DNA of 33,158 nt, taken from IMG/VR virus record IMGVR_UViG_3300028197_000079, positions 1 through 33,158 of that record, one strand, 5' to 3'. The notes beneath the pieces were generated by a model. It did not search any database and had not been told where the DNA came from. It saw only the letters and a list, made by a program, of their open reading frames with translations. The first letter of the stretch is position 1; each line of letters starts with the position of its first letter. Origin of the DNA: a virus. Position numbers and translations under genes: made by a program. Shown piece by piece: positions 20,428 through 30,158 of this stretch.

Positions 20428-21477
20428 ATGGCAAGTAGCAACTTACTAAAAGAAGCTATCGCTGACGCTAAGGCTGTCAGAGAAACTGCAATTGCAAATG
20501 CTAAATTAGCTCTAGAAGAAGCGTTTACACCAAAACTTCAGTCTATGCTATCTAACAAAATCGAAGAAGAGTTAGAAGAAAAAGACGAAGAATTGGAAGA
20601 ACAATCAGATTCATCAAACATCGGCTCAGGTGACAACAAAGTTAACCAAGCTAGTGGAGATGATGAAGAAAAGTCTGAAACTGAAAAAACATCAGCAGCT
20701 TATGGTTCTGAAGACAGCAACGTAAAAGTTGTTGATAAACTTACAGAAGCAGAAGATGATGAAGAAACTGAAGTTGAAGATGAAGAAGACGCTGAAGGAC
20801 ATACACCTGATCACGATGATAGTGATGACGGTGATATTGACATGGAGTTAGAGGCAATCATCAAAGAACTTGAGGATGAAGATACTGAAACGGAAGACGA
20901 AGAAACTGAATTGAAAGAAGATGAAGATGAAGCGACTGAAGAAGAAGATGAACATTCTGAGTTAAAAGAAACTGAAGACGAAGATGAGAAAGATGAAGTT
21001 AAGGAAGACGAAGAACTTAACATTGAATCAATCTTAAAAGCGTTGAAAGAAGAAGATGATGACGAAGAAACTGAATTAAAAGAAGAAGACGAGGACGAGA
21101 CAGAAGAAATGTATCAAAAAGATGAGCAACTTAAAGAAGCTTATGATACAATCAGATCCTTAAAATCTACTTTAAATGAAGTTAACCTTTTGAACGCAAA
21201 ACTGTTGTTCTCAAACAAACTATTCAAGTCTCAAAACTTGACTGAGTCTCAAAAAATGAGAGTTATTGAAACTTTCGATAGAGCTCAATCATTAAGAGAA
21301 GTGAAGCTTGTTTATACAACATTAGCAGAAAGCATGAAACCGACAATTAAACCAACTCAAAAGTTGAGAACTGAAGGTTTAGCTTCGAAAGCTCAAAAAA
21401 CAACAAAGCCAAAAACAGTTATCGCAGAAGGTAACGAAATGGCAAGTAGAATGAAAAAACTTGCAGGACTATTATAG
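20428..21477 (+). CDS. 22: Prohead scaffold protein (gp22-like), 349 aa
   Basis: The N-terminal helix (MASSNLLKEAIADAKAVRET...ANAKLALEEAFTPKLQSML) precedes a long Glu/Asp-rich segment (~50-230) with almost no hydrophobics, then a helical C-terminus (LKSTLNEVNLLNAKLLFSNKL, LTESQKMRVIETFDRAQS). The acidic central region and the place directly before the major capsid gene are typical of T4-like core scaffolds, which assemble inside the prohead and are destroyed by gp21. Sequence similarity to T4 gp22 itself is low, so the call is based on composition and position. TTAGGAGAA precedes the start. Confidence 0.8.
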   Translation: MASSNLLKEAIADAKAVRETAIANAKLALEEAFTPKLQSMLSNKIEEELEEKDEELEEQSDSSNIGSGDNKVNQASGDDEEKSETEKTSAAYGSEDSNVKVVDKLTEAEDDEETEVEDEEDAEGHTPDHDDSDDGDIDMELEAIIKELEDEDTETEDEETELKEDEDEATEEEDEHSELKETEDEDEKDEVKEDEELNIESILKALKEEDDDEETELKEEDEDETEEMYQKDEQLKEAYDTIRSLKSTLNEVNLLNAKLLFSNKLFKSQNLTESQKMRVIETFDRAQSLREVKLVYTTLAESMKPTIKPTQKLRTEGLASKAQKTTKPKTVIAEGNEMASRMKKLAGLL

Positions 21478-21506
21478 TACTGCACAAAAATTAGGAGAAA
21501 TCTAAA

Positions 21507-23132
21507 ATGGAAAGTATTAACAATCTTATTACAGATGCAGGTGCTGCACACAGACGTCAATTAGACGAAGGTAAAGCATTAACATCTAAGTGGGAAAATA
21601 CTGGTCTATTAGAAGGTATCGGAAACGAATATGAGAAGTCAGGAATGGCAATTCTTCTTGAAAACCAAGCACGTCAGTTAATTGATGAAAATTCAAAAAC
21701 TGGAACAGGTGGTTCAAAAGAAGAATGGTCAGGAGTAGCACTTCCATTAGTTAGACGTATATTTGGTGAAATCGCTGCAAAAGATTTTGTATCAGTTCAA
21801 CCAATGAACCTTCCATCAGGACTTGTATTCTTCTTAGACTTTAAATACGGTACTACTAAGTCTGGTACTGGATTCACTGCTGACACAGACATTATGGGAA
21901 ATACGTCTGCATCAGGTGAGTCAACAGGCGGATTCTACGGCGGTGGAAAATTCGGCTATTCAATGAATGCAACACAATCAGCAATATTAGTTGGATCTGC
22001 ATCAGCAACATGGGCAGATGTAGACTATGACTCAGATCTTTCAGCTTCAGTAGCTGCAGGAACTTTATTCAAAATTTCAGCATCTCTTTCATCTTTCACA
22101 GATGAAGACCAAGATGGTGTACAAGCGTTTAGAGTATTATCTGGATCATTAATTACAGCTGCGGATAACCACCCAGCTTATACTAAGTTAATTAACTCTG
22201 ATACTGAAGTACAATTCATCGTAACTTCAACAGCAGCAGAAGTAACTGCAGCTGCATCAGATTATACTTATGCATCAGCTAATATCTATGACATCCACTA
22301 TTACAAGCAGCCAGCTGCAAGTTCTAGAGGTGATTTTGAAGATTCAACAGGTGATACTACTGATATTAGTATTCCAGAAGTAAATGTTGAATTAAGATCT
22401 GAGACTATTGTAGCTAAGACACGTAAGTTGAAAGCTGTATGGTCTCCAGAATTTGCTCAAGACTTGAACGCTTACCACAGTATTGACGCTGAGGCTGAGT
22501 TAACTTCAATGTTATCTGAGTATATTTCGATGGAAATCGATCTTGAAATTTTATCAATGTTATCTGAAAATGCTCTAACTAAAGAGTACTGGTCAGCTAC
22601 AATTGGTGAAGTACATAATGGCACAACTACAAATGGTGAATCAGACTGGTCAGCAGGACCTGCTGCAGCTGCATATAACCAAGGTACATGGTTCCAAACT
22701 TTAGGTACGAAAATACAAAAAGTTTCTAACCAAATCCACGCAAAAACAATGAGAGGTGGAGCAAACTTCTTAGTTTGTGGACCAGAAGTTGCAACAATCC
22801 TAGAATCTATTCCTGGATATGCTGCTGATACTGATGGTAACCAAGCATCATTTGCAATGGGTGTACAAAAAGTTGGAGCATTAAATAACAGATTTACTGT
22901 TTACAAGAACCCTTATATCCAAAAAGACGAAATCTTATTAGGATTTAGAGGAACTCAGTTCTTAGAAACAGGAGCTGTATATGCACCATATGTACCATTA
23001 ATTATGACTCCATTAGTTTACGATCCTACAAACTTTACTCCACGTAAAGGTGTAATGACTCGTTATGCTAAGAAAGTTGTAAGACCAGAATTCTATGGTA
23101 AAGTATTTTGTAAAGATTTAAGTAACGTATAA
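21507..23132 (+). CDS. 23: Major capsid protein (gp23-like), 541 aa
   Basis: Diagnostic segments: KWENTGLLEGIG near the N-terminus, PLVRRIFGEIAAKDFVSVQPMN, LPSGLVFFLDFKYG, VKxRKLKAVWSPEFAQDLNAYHSIDAEAELTSMLSEYISMEID, NFLVCGPEVATIL, GALNNRFTVYKNPYIQKDEILLGFRG and AVYAPYVPLIMTPLVYDPTNFTPRKGVMTRYAKK. These are the conserved HK97-fold features of T4-type capsid proteins; the RRIFGEIAAKDFVSVQPM version points to a lineage far from T4 and from typical cyanophages. The length is close to T4 gp23 (521 aa). ATTAGGAGAAAT precedes the start; a strong terminator follows. Confidence 0.95.
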   Translation: MESINNLITDAGAAHRRQLDEGKALTSKWENTGLLEGIGNEYEKSGMAILLENQARQLIDENSKTGTGGSKEEWSGVALPLVRRIFGEIAAKDFVSVQPMNLPSGLVFFLDFKYGTTKSGTGFTADTDIMGNTSASGESTGGFYGGGKFGYSMNATQSAILVGSASATWADVDYDSDLSASVAAGTLFKISASLSSFTDEDQDGVQAFRVLSGSLITAADNHPAYTKLINSDTEVQFIVTSTAAEVTAAASDYTYASANIYDIHYYKQPAASSRGDFEDSTGDTTDISIPEVNVELRSETIVAKTRKLKAVWSPEFAQDLNAYHSIDAEAELTSMLSEYISMEIDLEILSMLSENALTKEYWSATIGEVHNGTTTNGESDWSAGPAAAAYNQGTWFQTLGTKIQKVSNQIHAKTMRGGANFLVCGPEVATILESIPGYAADTDGNQASFAMGVQKVGALNNRFTVYKNPYIQKDEILLGFRGTQFLETGAVYAPYVPLIMTPLVYDPTNFTPRKGVMTRYAKKVVRPEFYGKVFCKDLSNV

Positions 23133-23160
23133 TCTTAACAACCATATTATTATTATTGAG

Positions 23161-23192
23161 AGAGGCTAGTTTTTACTAGCCTCTTTCTTTTT
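23161..23192 (+). terminator. Strong Rho-independent terminator after capsid gene
   Basis: AGAGGCTAG (23161-23169) pairs perfectly with CTAGCCTCT (23176-23184), loop TTTTTA, followed by TTCTTTTT. Confidence 0.85.
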
Positions 23193-23206
23193 ATACATAA
23201 CTGTTA

Positions 23207-23214
23207 TATTTATA
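23207..23214 (+). promoter_or_regulatory. Late-box-like motif TATTTATA before phoH
   Basis: Exact core in GTTATATTTATAGG, right after the capsid terminator and 35 bases before ATG 23250. Confidence 0.5.
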
Positions 23215-23249
23215 GGTATATTAGTTATAACAATAAAGGAGAGGTTATT

Positions 23250-23912
23250 ATGGCAAAACAAAACATTGAAAAGACACCACCAAAAGGAAACGTAAAATTT
23301 TCAATATCTTTATCAGAAGAACAGAAGTCTGCAAAACAAGCTATGCTTCATCACCCTTACAATTTTATAGTAGGAAAAGCAGGTAGTGGTAAGACACTTT
23401 TAGCATGTCAGGTTGCGCTAGATATGTTTTTTAAGAGAATGATTAATAAGATTATTATAACAAGGCCAACTGTATCTACAGAAGATAATGGTTTTTTACC
23501 TGGTAGTGAAAAAGAAAAGATGGAACCTTGGTTGGTACCTATTAGATCTAATATGAGAAAAGTTTATAACAAACCTCTTATACTAGATAAGATGGAAAAA
23601 GAAGAAACAATAGAACTAGTTTCACTAGCACACTTTAGAGGTAGAACCTTTGAAAACTCAGTAGTTATAGTGGATGAGTTCCAAAACCTAACAAGATCTC
23701 AGTTAAGAATGGCATTAGGCAGATTAGGTAAAGGTTCTACAATGATATTTTGTGGAGATAATCAACAGATAGATCTAAAGGATAAGAATTATTCAGCAAT
23801 AGTAGATGTTTCTAAGATATCTGACTCCGAATATGTGTATAAAAGAATACTGTTAGATAACCACAGGCATCCAGCAATAGACAATGTCTTTGAAAAGTTG
23901 ATGGGTATGTAA
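23250..23912 (+). CDS. phoH: PhoH-like ATPase, 220 aa
   Basis: Walker A GKAGSGKT (42-49) and Walker B VVIVDEFQN (138-146) are complete, with IIITRPTVSTEDNGFLPGSEKEKMEPW and IFCGDNQQIDL, the classical PhoH signatures. PhoH proteins are nucleic-acid-associated P-loop ATPases, and phage copies are frequent in marine myoviruses; the biochemical role in infection is unresolved. AAAGGAGAGG precedes the start. It sits alone between the capsid terminator and the neck operon. Confidence 0.9.
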   Translation: MAKQNIEKTPPKGNVKFSISLSEEQKSAKQAMLHHPYNFIVGKAGSGKTLLACQVALDMFFKRMINKIIITRPTVSTEDNGFLPGSEKEKMEPWLVPIRSNMRKVYNKPLILDKMEKEETIELVSLAHFRGRTFENSVVIVDEFQNLTRSQLRMALGRLGKGSTMIFCGDNQQIDLKDKNYSAIVDVSKISDSEYVYKRILLDNHRHPAIDNVFEKLMGM

Positions 23913-23932
23913 TTAAATACAAGGCTTTTTGA

Positions 23933-23940
23933 TATTTATA
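23933..23940 (+). promoter_or_regulatory. Late-box-like motif TATTTATA before neck genes
   Basis: Exact core in GATATTTATATAGG, 33 bases before ATG 23974. Confidence 0.5.
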
Positions 23941-23973
23941 TAGGAATAGTAATTTTAAGTTTTAGGGAATAAT

Positions 23974-25122
23974 ATGGCAACTCAAATACCAATATGGACA
24001 GGAACATCAACATTTGCAGCAGGACAAACACCATTTGCGTTTTACGATGCAGATACTTCCTTTGTAGCTGATGTTGACAATACTGCTACATGGTGTGCAA
24101 AAAGATTAGGATATCCAATTGTAGACATAGAACTTCAATCCGGAAGTATGTATGCTGTATTTGAAGAAGCTATAACAGAATACAGTTCTCAAGTAAATTA
24201 CTTTAATATTAAGGAAAATTTACTAACTCTACAAGGTACTGCATCTGGTTCTAATCTAACACATAGAGAAATAACTCCAAATTTTGATAGAACAATAACC
24301 CTTGCTCAACAATATGGAACTGAAGCTGGTGTAGGAGGAGACGTAACATATAAAACAGGTTCTATATCTGTAAATAAAGCATCAGGTCAACTTTATGACT
24401 TAGATAGTCTTTGGACAAATGTTTCTGAAAGTGGAAATAACATTGAAATAAAGCGAGTGTTTTATGAACCAACCCCAGCAGTAGCAAGATTTTTTGACCC
24501 TTATGTTGGAACAGGTGCAGGATCTGAACAAATGCTTCAAGGTTTTGGATGGGGAAATTACAGTCCAGCTGTAAACTTTTTAATGCTACCAATGTATGAC
24601 GATTTACTAAGGGTACAAGCTATAGAATTTAACGATCATATGCGAAAGTCTGCATACACATTTGAACTAGTAAATAATCAATTAAAAGTTTTTCCAATAC
24701 CAACAGATGAAGCTAAACTATGGTTTGAATATGTTGTTGAACAGGACAGAAAAAATCCATTAAAAACTAATAGTGGATCGATAACAGACTTCTCAAATGC
24801 AACCTATAACAACATGTCGTATACAGAGATAAACCATGCAGGAAAACAATGGATTAGAAAATATACATTAGCACTAGCAAAAGAATTATTAGGTAATATT
24901 AGAAGTAAATACGGTTCTATACCTATTCCTGGTGGTGAAACTAATCTTGATGGTGATACATTGAGAAATGAAGCTACAACAGAAAAAGAAAATCTATTAA
25001 CTCAGCTTAGAGAAGACTTAGAAGCAACTAGTAGGAGAAATCTTCTAGAGCGACAAAAAGACGAAGCTGAATTTATGGGTGAAACACTTAATAGAATACC
25101 GTATCCAATTTATATAGGTTAA
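23974..25122 (+). CDS. 13: Neck protein (gp13-like), 382 aa
   Basis: The N-terminal region WCAKRLGYPIVDIELQSGSMYAVFEEAITEYSSQVNYF matches the T4 gp13 pattern (LGxPxxxVELxxxxxxxAIExA). WIRKYTLALAKELLGNIRSKYG near residue 300 and a helical C-terminus follow. gp13 forms the collar between portal and tail after DNA packaging. It is longer than T4 gp13 (309 aa), as in other marine relatives. It is followed after two bases by a gp14-like gene. Confidence 0.75.
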   Translation: MATQIPIWTGTSTFAAGQTPFAFYDADTSFVADVDNTATWCAKRLGYPIVDIELQSGSMYAVFEEAITEYSSQVNYFNIKENLLTLQGTASGSNLTHREITPNFDRTITLAQQYGTEAGVGGDVTYKTGSISVNKASGQLYDLDSLWTNVSESGNNIEIKRVFYEPTPAVARFFDPYVGTGAGSEQMLQGFGWGNYSPAVNFLMLPMYDDLLRVQAIEFNDHMRKSAYTFELVNNQLKVFPIPTDEAKLWFEYVVEQDRKNPLKTNSGSITDFSNATYNNMSYTEINHAGKQWIRKYTLALAKELLGNIRSKYGSIPIPGGETNLDGDTLRNEATTEKENLLTQLREDLEATSRRNLLERQKDEAEFMGETLNRIPYPIYIG

Positions 25123-25124
25123 TT

Positions 25125-25691
25125 ATGGCATTATTCGGAGGACAACGAGATATAAGCCTATTCAGACGGCTGAGTAGAGAGCTAATAAATGAGATTATCG
25201 ACACTGAAGTTGATATTTTCAAAGCTGCTATACATGATACTATTGGCAATTTATACGGAGAAGCACTTAATAAAGTATATAAAGCAGGTGTTAGAGTTGC
25301 ATGTTTAATTGATATGAAAGATGACGAATGGTCAAGTGATGAATTTGGAGCAGATGTAAACCAAGGAGCCGAATTTAAGTTTTTACGAGATGACCTTTTA
25401 CCAGCTGGAAATATTGGATCTCCAGCCGCAAATGTTTTGTTGGAGGTTGGTGATATAATTTGGTGGGACGCAAGATATTGGGAAGTAGATGAAGTACATG
25501 ACCACCAATACTTATTTGGAAAAAACCCAGATACTGACAAAGGATTTATAGACGGAACAAGAACAGATTCTTTAGGTGGTGAGTTTGGTTCTAGCTTCTC
25601 AATAATTGTTAATACTCATGAAACAAGAAAAAGTAAACTTAAACTAGAAAAAATAAGATCTGGAGTAAATAATAGAATATCTAACTTATAA
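25125..25691 (+). CDS. 14: Neck protein (gp14-like), 188 aa
   Basis: LFRRLSRELINEIIDTEVDIFK at the N-terminus and VGDIIWWDARYWEVDEVHDHQYLFGKNPD in the middle are typical of the T4 gp14 collar protein. T4 gp14 is 256 aa, so this is a shorter version. gp14 works with gp13 to form the head-completion site to which the tail joins. The stop shares a base with the next ATG (TAATG), tying the three neck/tail-terminator genes together. Confidence 0.75.
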   Translation: MALFGGQRDISLFRRLSRELINEIIDTEVDIFKAAIHDTIGNLYGEALNKVYKAGVRVACLIDMKDDEWSSDEFGADVNQGAEFKFLRDDLLPAGNIGSPAANVLLEVGDIIWWDARYWEVDEVHDHQYLFGKNPDTDKGFIDGTRTDSLGGEFGSSFSIIVNTHETRKSKLKLEKIRSGVNNRISNL

Positions 25692-26614
25692 TGGCAAATA
25701 GAAATAACATATCACCCGATAGGTCAAACCAATCAACTAAAAATGATTCTAAAGTAAAGGATATTACTATAGGAATTTACGATATAGATGAGGCTATCAC
25801 ATATTACTTTAACCAAGTGATAAAGCCAAAGGTAGATGATGGCGAAGAATCAATAGATGTACCTATAATATATGGTTCTCCAGAGAGATGGAAGTCTATA
25901 CAAAAAAGTGGTGCATTTAGAGATGCTACAGGAAAAATACAAGTACCGTTAATCATGTATAGAAGAACTGGTATGGAAAGAGTTGAAGGCATGATGGGTA
26001 ATAAAATAGATGCTGCAGACCCTACAAATGTTGTTAGACAATTTGCAACAAGATATAACGCCAGAAATAGATATGATAGGTTTAATATTCTACAAGGTGT
26101 AAAGCCGTCAAAAGAATATTACAATGTAATTATACCAGACTATCTAAAAATAACATACGATGTAATGGTATGGACAGAATATGTTGCACAACAAAATAAG
26201 ATTATTGAAGATATAAACTATAATGCAAACTCTTACTGGGGTGATAAAAATAGCTTTAAATTTTTAGCAATGATGGATAGTTTTACAACAGAGAATAATC
26301 TAGAACAAGGGGTAGATAGATCGATTAGAGCAAGTTTTCAAATAACAATGAATGGTTATGTTATACCTGATAGTGTACAAAAAGATGCAACCAATTTTGC
26401 TAATAGAACATTTACAGCAAAATCTGCAACAACATCAGAATTTGTTTTTAACGATATAAATAATCCTGTTAATCAGAACAGTTCAAACATAAATAGTACA
26501 GGTTCTTTAATTGATGAAGGAAGTACTCTGGATTCAACAAAACGAAACTTCGAAGGTGATGGAGAACCTGGAAGTAATTCACTACGAAGTAAATATAAAC
26601 AAAGTAAATTTTAG
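25691..26614 (+). CDS. 15: Tail terminator / sheath-completion protein (gp15-like), 307 aa
   Basis: Pattern agrees with T4 gp15: VPIIYGSPERWKSIQKSG, IQVPLIMYRRTGMER, YNVIIPDYLKITYDVMVWTEYVAQQNKIIEDI and ITMNGYVIPDSVQKD. gp15 caps the tail tube and sheath and binds the neck. Length is near T4 (272 aa). The C-terminal ~70 residues are polar and probably disordered. Position right after gp13/gp14 supports the assignment. Confidence 0.75.
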   Translation: MANRNNISPDRSNQSTKNDSKVKDITIGIYDIDEAITYYFNQVIKPKVDDGEESIDVPIIYGSPERWKSIQKSGAFRDATGKIQVPLIMYRRTGMERVEGMMGNKIDAADPTNVVRQFATRYNARNRYDRFNILQGVKPSKEYYNVIIPDYLKITYDVMVWTEYVAQQNKIIEDINYNANSYWGDKNSFKFLAMMDSFTTENNLEQGVDRSIRASFQITMNGYVIPDSVQKDATNFANRTFTAKSATTSEFVFNDINNPVNQNSSNINSTGSLIDEGSTLDSTKRNFEGDGEPGSNSLRSKYKQSKF

Positions 26615-26623
26615 GAGAAGAAA

Positions 26624-26944
26624 ATGGTTTTAGACACAGACATTAAACAAAAACTAGAAGCTCATAGAGCGGCTAAGGTAGAAGAAGTTAACGATAAACA
26701 AGTAGTTATCGAAAAAGAAGAGTTAGAAGAATTAAAATCCCTACAGCAAGAATCAGACCAGATTATAGTTGCATTTGGTCAGCTTGCAATACAAGAATTA
26801 GCCTATAAGGCACAAAAAGAATCAGTACAGGATGCCTTTGAATCAGTTAAAGTAAAAGAAACTGAATTAGCTAAGAAATTAAGTGATAAATATGGCCAAG
26901 GAACTTTAGATATAGAAAGTGGTAAATTTACATCTAAACAGTGA
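26624..26944 (+). CDS. Small coiled-coil protein, 106 aa
   Basis: Charged helical sequence throughout (KQKLEAHRAAKVEEV, EKEELEELKSLQQESDQIIVAFGQL, ESVKVKETELAKKLSDKYG), consistent with a coiled coil; there are no cysteines or membrane segments. TTAGGAGAA lies just upstream. It sits between the tail-terminator and sheath genes. Possibly a tail-assembly chaperone or connector; no family recognised. Confidence 0.6.
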   Translation: MVLDTDIKQKLEAHRAAKVEEVNDKQVVIEKEELEELKSLQQESDQIIVAFGQLAIQELAYKAQKESVQDAFESVKVKETELAKKLSDKYGQGTLDIESGKFTSKQ

Positions 26945-26964
26945 CATTTTGGGAATTTCAGGGA

Positions 26965-26972
26965 TATTTATA
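26965..26972 (+). promoter_or_regulatory. Late-box-like motif TATTTATA before sheath gene
   Basis: Exact core in GGATATTTATATATAG, 68 bases before ATG 27041. The leader contains a weak hairpin (ACTTA/TAAGT around 26984-26998) and AGAGGAGAA. Confidence 0.5.
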
Positions 26973-27040
26973 TATAGTTAAGAAATACTTACAATAAGTA
27001 GTGTTTTTCACACAAGTAATCATATAGAGGAGAAATAAAC

Positions 27041-29533
27041 ATGGCCGAAAGAATTGTTAGTCCAGGTGTTTTTACACAAGAAAACGACTTATCATTTTTG
27101 CCAGTTGGTATCGGAGAAATCGGAGCTGCGATAATAGGTAATACTCAAAAAGGTGTTGCATTCGAACCACAGGTAGTTAGATCGTATAATGAGTTCCAAG
27201 ACCAATTTGGAGCAGGAACAGACGGAACATACGTTCCATATACTGTTAAAGAATATATAAAACATGCAGGAGCAGTAACAATAGTCAGAACTCTAGGCTT
27301 AGCAGGATACAGCCAAGCTTTAGGTACCGCAGGTGATGTGATTATTTTAACAGCTGTATCAGGTGCAGTTGGAGATAATTATACTGGTTCAGCACACATT
27401 GTAGGTGTATTACATCCTACATCTAGAGTAAGTGTTGCAACAGCTTCAGCAGAAGACGGTGTACTATCACCAATGTCTAAATTTACGGCATCGTTACAAA
27501 ACTTCTTTACTACTAAAGCATCAGCTAGTATTACGGTTGGTCAAGCAGGTACAGAAGTTACGACTAACTTAACATTCTCTCTAGATGAAACAGATGCTGA
27601 TTATATTGTTAACTGTTTAGGTGATGATTCTGGTAGATATGTACCGGCTGCATCAAGAGCTGCACTTAATGCACTCTATGTATATTCAGTTTTCCCATCA
27701 GCTTCTATTAAACAACATTTAGATATGCTAGCAGGAGACAGCCACTTATCTGCAGATGACCAACACTATATGTCTGCATCACAGCATTCTATAACTGCTA
27801 CAGGAGTAGACAACCCAATTGGAGCTGCAGGTTATTCTCACGCAGCAACACCATTTGTTCGCTCACAAGCTATAAACGGTTCAACTCAAAAATTATTTAG
27901 AATTCATACATTAGGACACGGTAATGCAGTTAATGATGACTTTAAAATATCAATATCAAACGTAAAAGCTGCTGGTACTGTTACTGGTGATGATTATGGT
28001 TCATTTACTTTACAAGTTAGAAAAGGTGATGATACTGATACAAGACCTATTTCAATAGAAACTTATGCAAACGTAAGTTTAGATCCAGCTAACCCTAACT
28101 ATATAGCAAGAAGAATTGGTAGTCAATTTAGATCTTATGATTCTTCTGGTAAACTAGTTGTTAACGGATTCTATCCTAACATTTCAAAATATATAAGAGT
28201 AGAAATAGACGATGCTGTAGATAATGCAGTAGTTTCTGCAAATGTTGTACCTTTTGGTCATGATGCTTATTCTTCACCATTTGTATATACAGTAAGTTCA
28301 TCTGGTGGTAATAACACTGCTGCAGCTTACCCTCCAGCTGTATTAATTACATCTAAGTCTAATGATGATTCAAAATCATTCTTTGGATTCCAATTTGATG
28401 TTGCTTCAGCTAAAGGAAATTATAACTATCAAGCTCCATTATTTGATGAGTCAGCTGCAGGACATAACTCTGCATTCTCATTAGCTGATTGTGGAGATTT
28501 TAATACAGGTACAGGTAAAGTAGAAGTTTCAACTTCAGCTTTAAAATATAAGAAATTCTCAATGGCATTCCAAGGAGGTTTCGATGGTGTTAATCCAGCT
28601 GCTGGTGTTAATACAGGAGCAGATTTATCAAGTGGAAATAGCTTTGGACATGATATAAGTTCAACAGTTGCATCAGGATACACTGTATATAACAAAGCGA
28701 TTAACGCAATTTCAAATCCAGATGAGATTGATATTAACCTTATAGTTACACCAGGTATATTAAACTCTAACGGAACTGCAGTAATTGCAAGAGCAATAGA
28801 GGTTTGTGAAGATAGAGGAGATTGTTTCTATATATTCGATCCTAACAATTCATTATTAGGAAACAGTATTACAGATGCAACAACACAAGCAAATTCTTAT
28901 GATACTAACTATGCTGCAATGTATTATCCTTGGGTAAAAATATTAGATGCATCTACAAACAGATTTAAGTTTGTACCACCATCTGTAGTTGTACCAGGAG
29001 TATATGCATTCAACGATAAAGTAGCTCACCCATGGTTTGCACCTGCAGGTCTTAATAGAGGTAGCTTAACTACAGTAGTTGATGTATACACAAGACTAAC
29101 ACATGCAGAACGAGATGAATTATATGAAGGTAGAGTAAACCCAATTGCAGTATTCCCAAGAACTGGAGTTTGTATATGGGGTCAAAAAACACTTCAAGCT
29201 AAACCATCTGCATTAGACAGAATTAACGTAAGAAGATTATTGATCGCTGCAAAGAAATTTATCGCATCAGCAACAAAATATCTTGTATTTGAAAATAACA
29301 CTACAGCAACTAGACAAAGATTCTTAAATATTGTAAACCCATATTTAGAATCAGTACAACAAAATCAAGGTCTATACGCATTTAGAGTTATTATGGATGA
29401 AACAAACAACACACCAGACATAATAGATAGAAACCAAATGAAAGGTGAAATATTCTTACAGCCTGCTAAAGCTGCAGAATTTATCATCATTGACTTCAAC
29501 ATTATGCCAACAGGTGCATCGTTTGATGAATAA
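27041..29533 (+). CDS. 18: Tail sheath protein (gp18-like), 830 aa
   Basis: The N-terminus VSPGVFTQENDLSFLPVGIGEIGAAIIGNTQKG is the classic sheath start. The C-terminal part has the fold-defining sequence VNPIAVFPRTGVCIWGQKTL, SALDRINVRRLLIAAKKFIASATKYLVFENN, and FRVIMDETNNTPDIIDRNQMKGEIFLQPAKAAEFIIIDF. It is longer than T4 gp18 (659 aa) because of large inserted surface domains between residues ~100 and ~500, rich in Ser/Ala/Gly. The sheath contracts to drive the tube into the host. AGAGGAGAA precedes the start. Confidence 0.95.
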   Translation: MAERIVSPGVFTQENDLSFLPVGIGEIGAAIIGNTQKGVAFEPQVVRSYNEFQDQFGAGTDGTYVPYTVKEYIKHAGAVTIVRTLGLAGYSQALGTAGDVIILTAVSGAVGDNYTGSAHIVGVLHPTSRVSVATASAEDGVLSPMSKFTASLQNFFTTKASASITVGQAGTEVTTNLTFSLDETDADYIVNCLGDDSGRYVPAASRAALNALYVYSVFPSASIKQHLDMLAGDSHLSADDQHYMSASQHSITATGVDNPIGAAGYSHAATPFVRSQAINGSTQKLFRIHTLGHGNAVNDDFKISISNVKAAGTVTGDDYGSFTLQVRKGDDTDTRPISIETYANVSLDPANPNYIARRIGSQFRSYDSSGKLVVNGFYPNISKYIRVEIDDAVDNAVVSANVVPFGHDAYSSPFVYTVSSSGGNNTAAAYPPAVLITSKSNDDSKSFFGFQFDVASAKGNYNYQAPLFDESAAGHNSAFSLADCGDFNTGTGKVEVSTSALKYKKFSMAFQGGFDGVNPAAGVNTGADLSSGNSFGHDISSTVASGYTVYNKAINAISNPDEIDINLIVTPGILNSNGTAVIARAIEVCEDRGDCFYIFDPNNSLLGNSITDATTQANSYDTNYAAMYYPWVKILDASTNRFKFVPPSVVVPGVYAFNDKVAHPWFAPAGLNRGSLTTVVDVYTRLTHAERDELYEGRVNPIAVFPRTGVCIWGQKTLQAKPSALDRINVRRLLIAAKKFIASATKYLVFENNTTATRQRFLNIVNPYLESVQQNQGLYAFRVIMDETNNTPDIIDRNQMKGEIFLQPAKAAEFIIIDFNIMPTGASFDE

Positions 29534-29549
29534 AAATTAGAATAGATGA

Positions 29550-29557
29550 TATTTATA
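29550..29557 (+). promoter_or_regulatory. Late-box-like motif TATTTATA before tube gene
   Basis: Exact core in TGATATTTATATATAATAG, 30 bases before ATG 29588. Confidence 0.5.
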
Positions 29558-29587
29558 TATAATAGATATAATAGAGGAGAACACTAA

Positions 29588-30079
29588 ATGGCTAACTTAA
29601 TAGATCCAAATGAAGCAATGTTTACGGCATTTGAGCCAAAACAGCAAAACAGATACATTTTCTATATTGAAGGTATACCTGCTTTTTTAATACACAAAGC
29701 TGCAAGACCAAAAATTACACAAGAAACTGTAACTCTTGAGCACATCAACGTTACTAGATATGTTAAAGGAAAATCTAAATGGGATGTTGTAGCATTAACA
29801 TTATATGACCCAGTAGTTCCTTCAGGAGCACAAGCGGTTATGGAATGGGTAAGACTACACCACGAATCAGTAACAGGTAGAGATGGTTATGCAGACTTCT
29901 ATAAGAAAGATGTAACGATCAATGTACTTGGACCAGTAGGTGATAAAGTAGAAGAATGGACTGGTAAAGGTGCATTTATTACTGAAGCAGACTTCGGAAC
30001 ATTAGATTGGACAGCCACCAATGCATACAATGAAATCGCAATGTCAATTCAGTGTGATTATTGGATACTACAATTCTAA
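29588..30079 (+). CDS. 19: Tail tube protein (gp19-like), 163 aa
   Basis: At 163 residues it has exactly the length of T4 gp19. Typical segments are FTAFEPKQQNRYIFYIEGIPAFLIHKAARP, VTLEHINVTRYVKGKSKWDVVALTLYDPVVPSGAQAVMEWVRLHH, VTINVLGPVGDKVEEWTGKGAFI and a C-terminal AMSIQCDYWILQF. The tube forms the inner channel polymerising on the baseplate. AGAGGAGAACAC precedes the start; a strong terminator follows, which fits a high-copy product. Confidence 0.93.
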   Translation: MANLIDPNEAMFTAFEPKQQNRYIFYIEGIPAFLIHKAARPKITQETVTLEHINVTRYVKGKSKWDVVALTLYDPVVPSGAQAVMEWVRLHHESVTGRDGYADFYKKDVTINVLGPVGDKVEEWTGKGAFITEADFGTLDWTATNAYNEIAMSIQCDYWILQF

Positions 30080-30101
30080 TAGAATTTTAGATAATAAAAT
30101 T

Positions 30102-30136
30102 AAAAGACTCCTAGCTAAAAAAGTTAGGAGTTTTTT
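30102..30136 (+). terminator. Rho-independent terminator after tube gene
   Basis: ACTCCTAGC (30107-30115) pairs with GTTAGGAGT (30123-30131), extended by flanking A/T pairs, loop TAAAAAA, T-tract to 30136. Confidence 0.8.
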
Positions 30137-30158
30137 ATTACTTTTTAGTTTAGTTTTA

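Noticed and set aside
20730-21110. GAA/GAT-rich DNA as a simple-sequence repeat or CRISPR-like element
   Set aside because: It encodes the acidic core of the scaffold; there is no regular repeat-spacer structure anywhere in the window.
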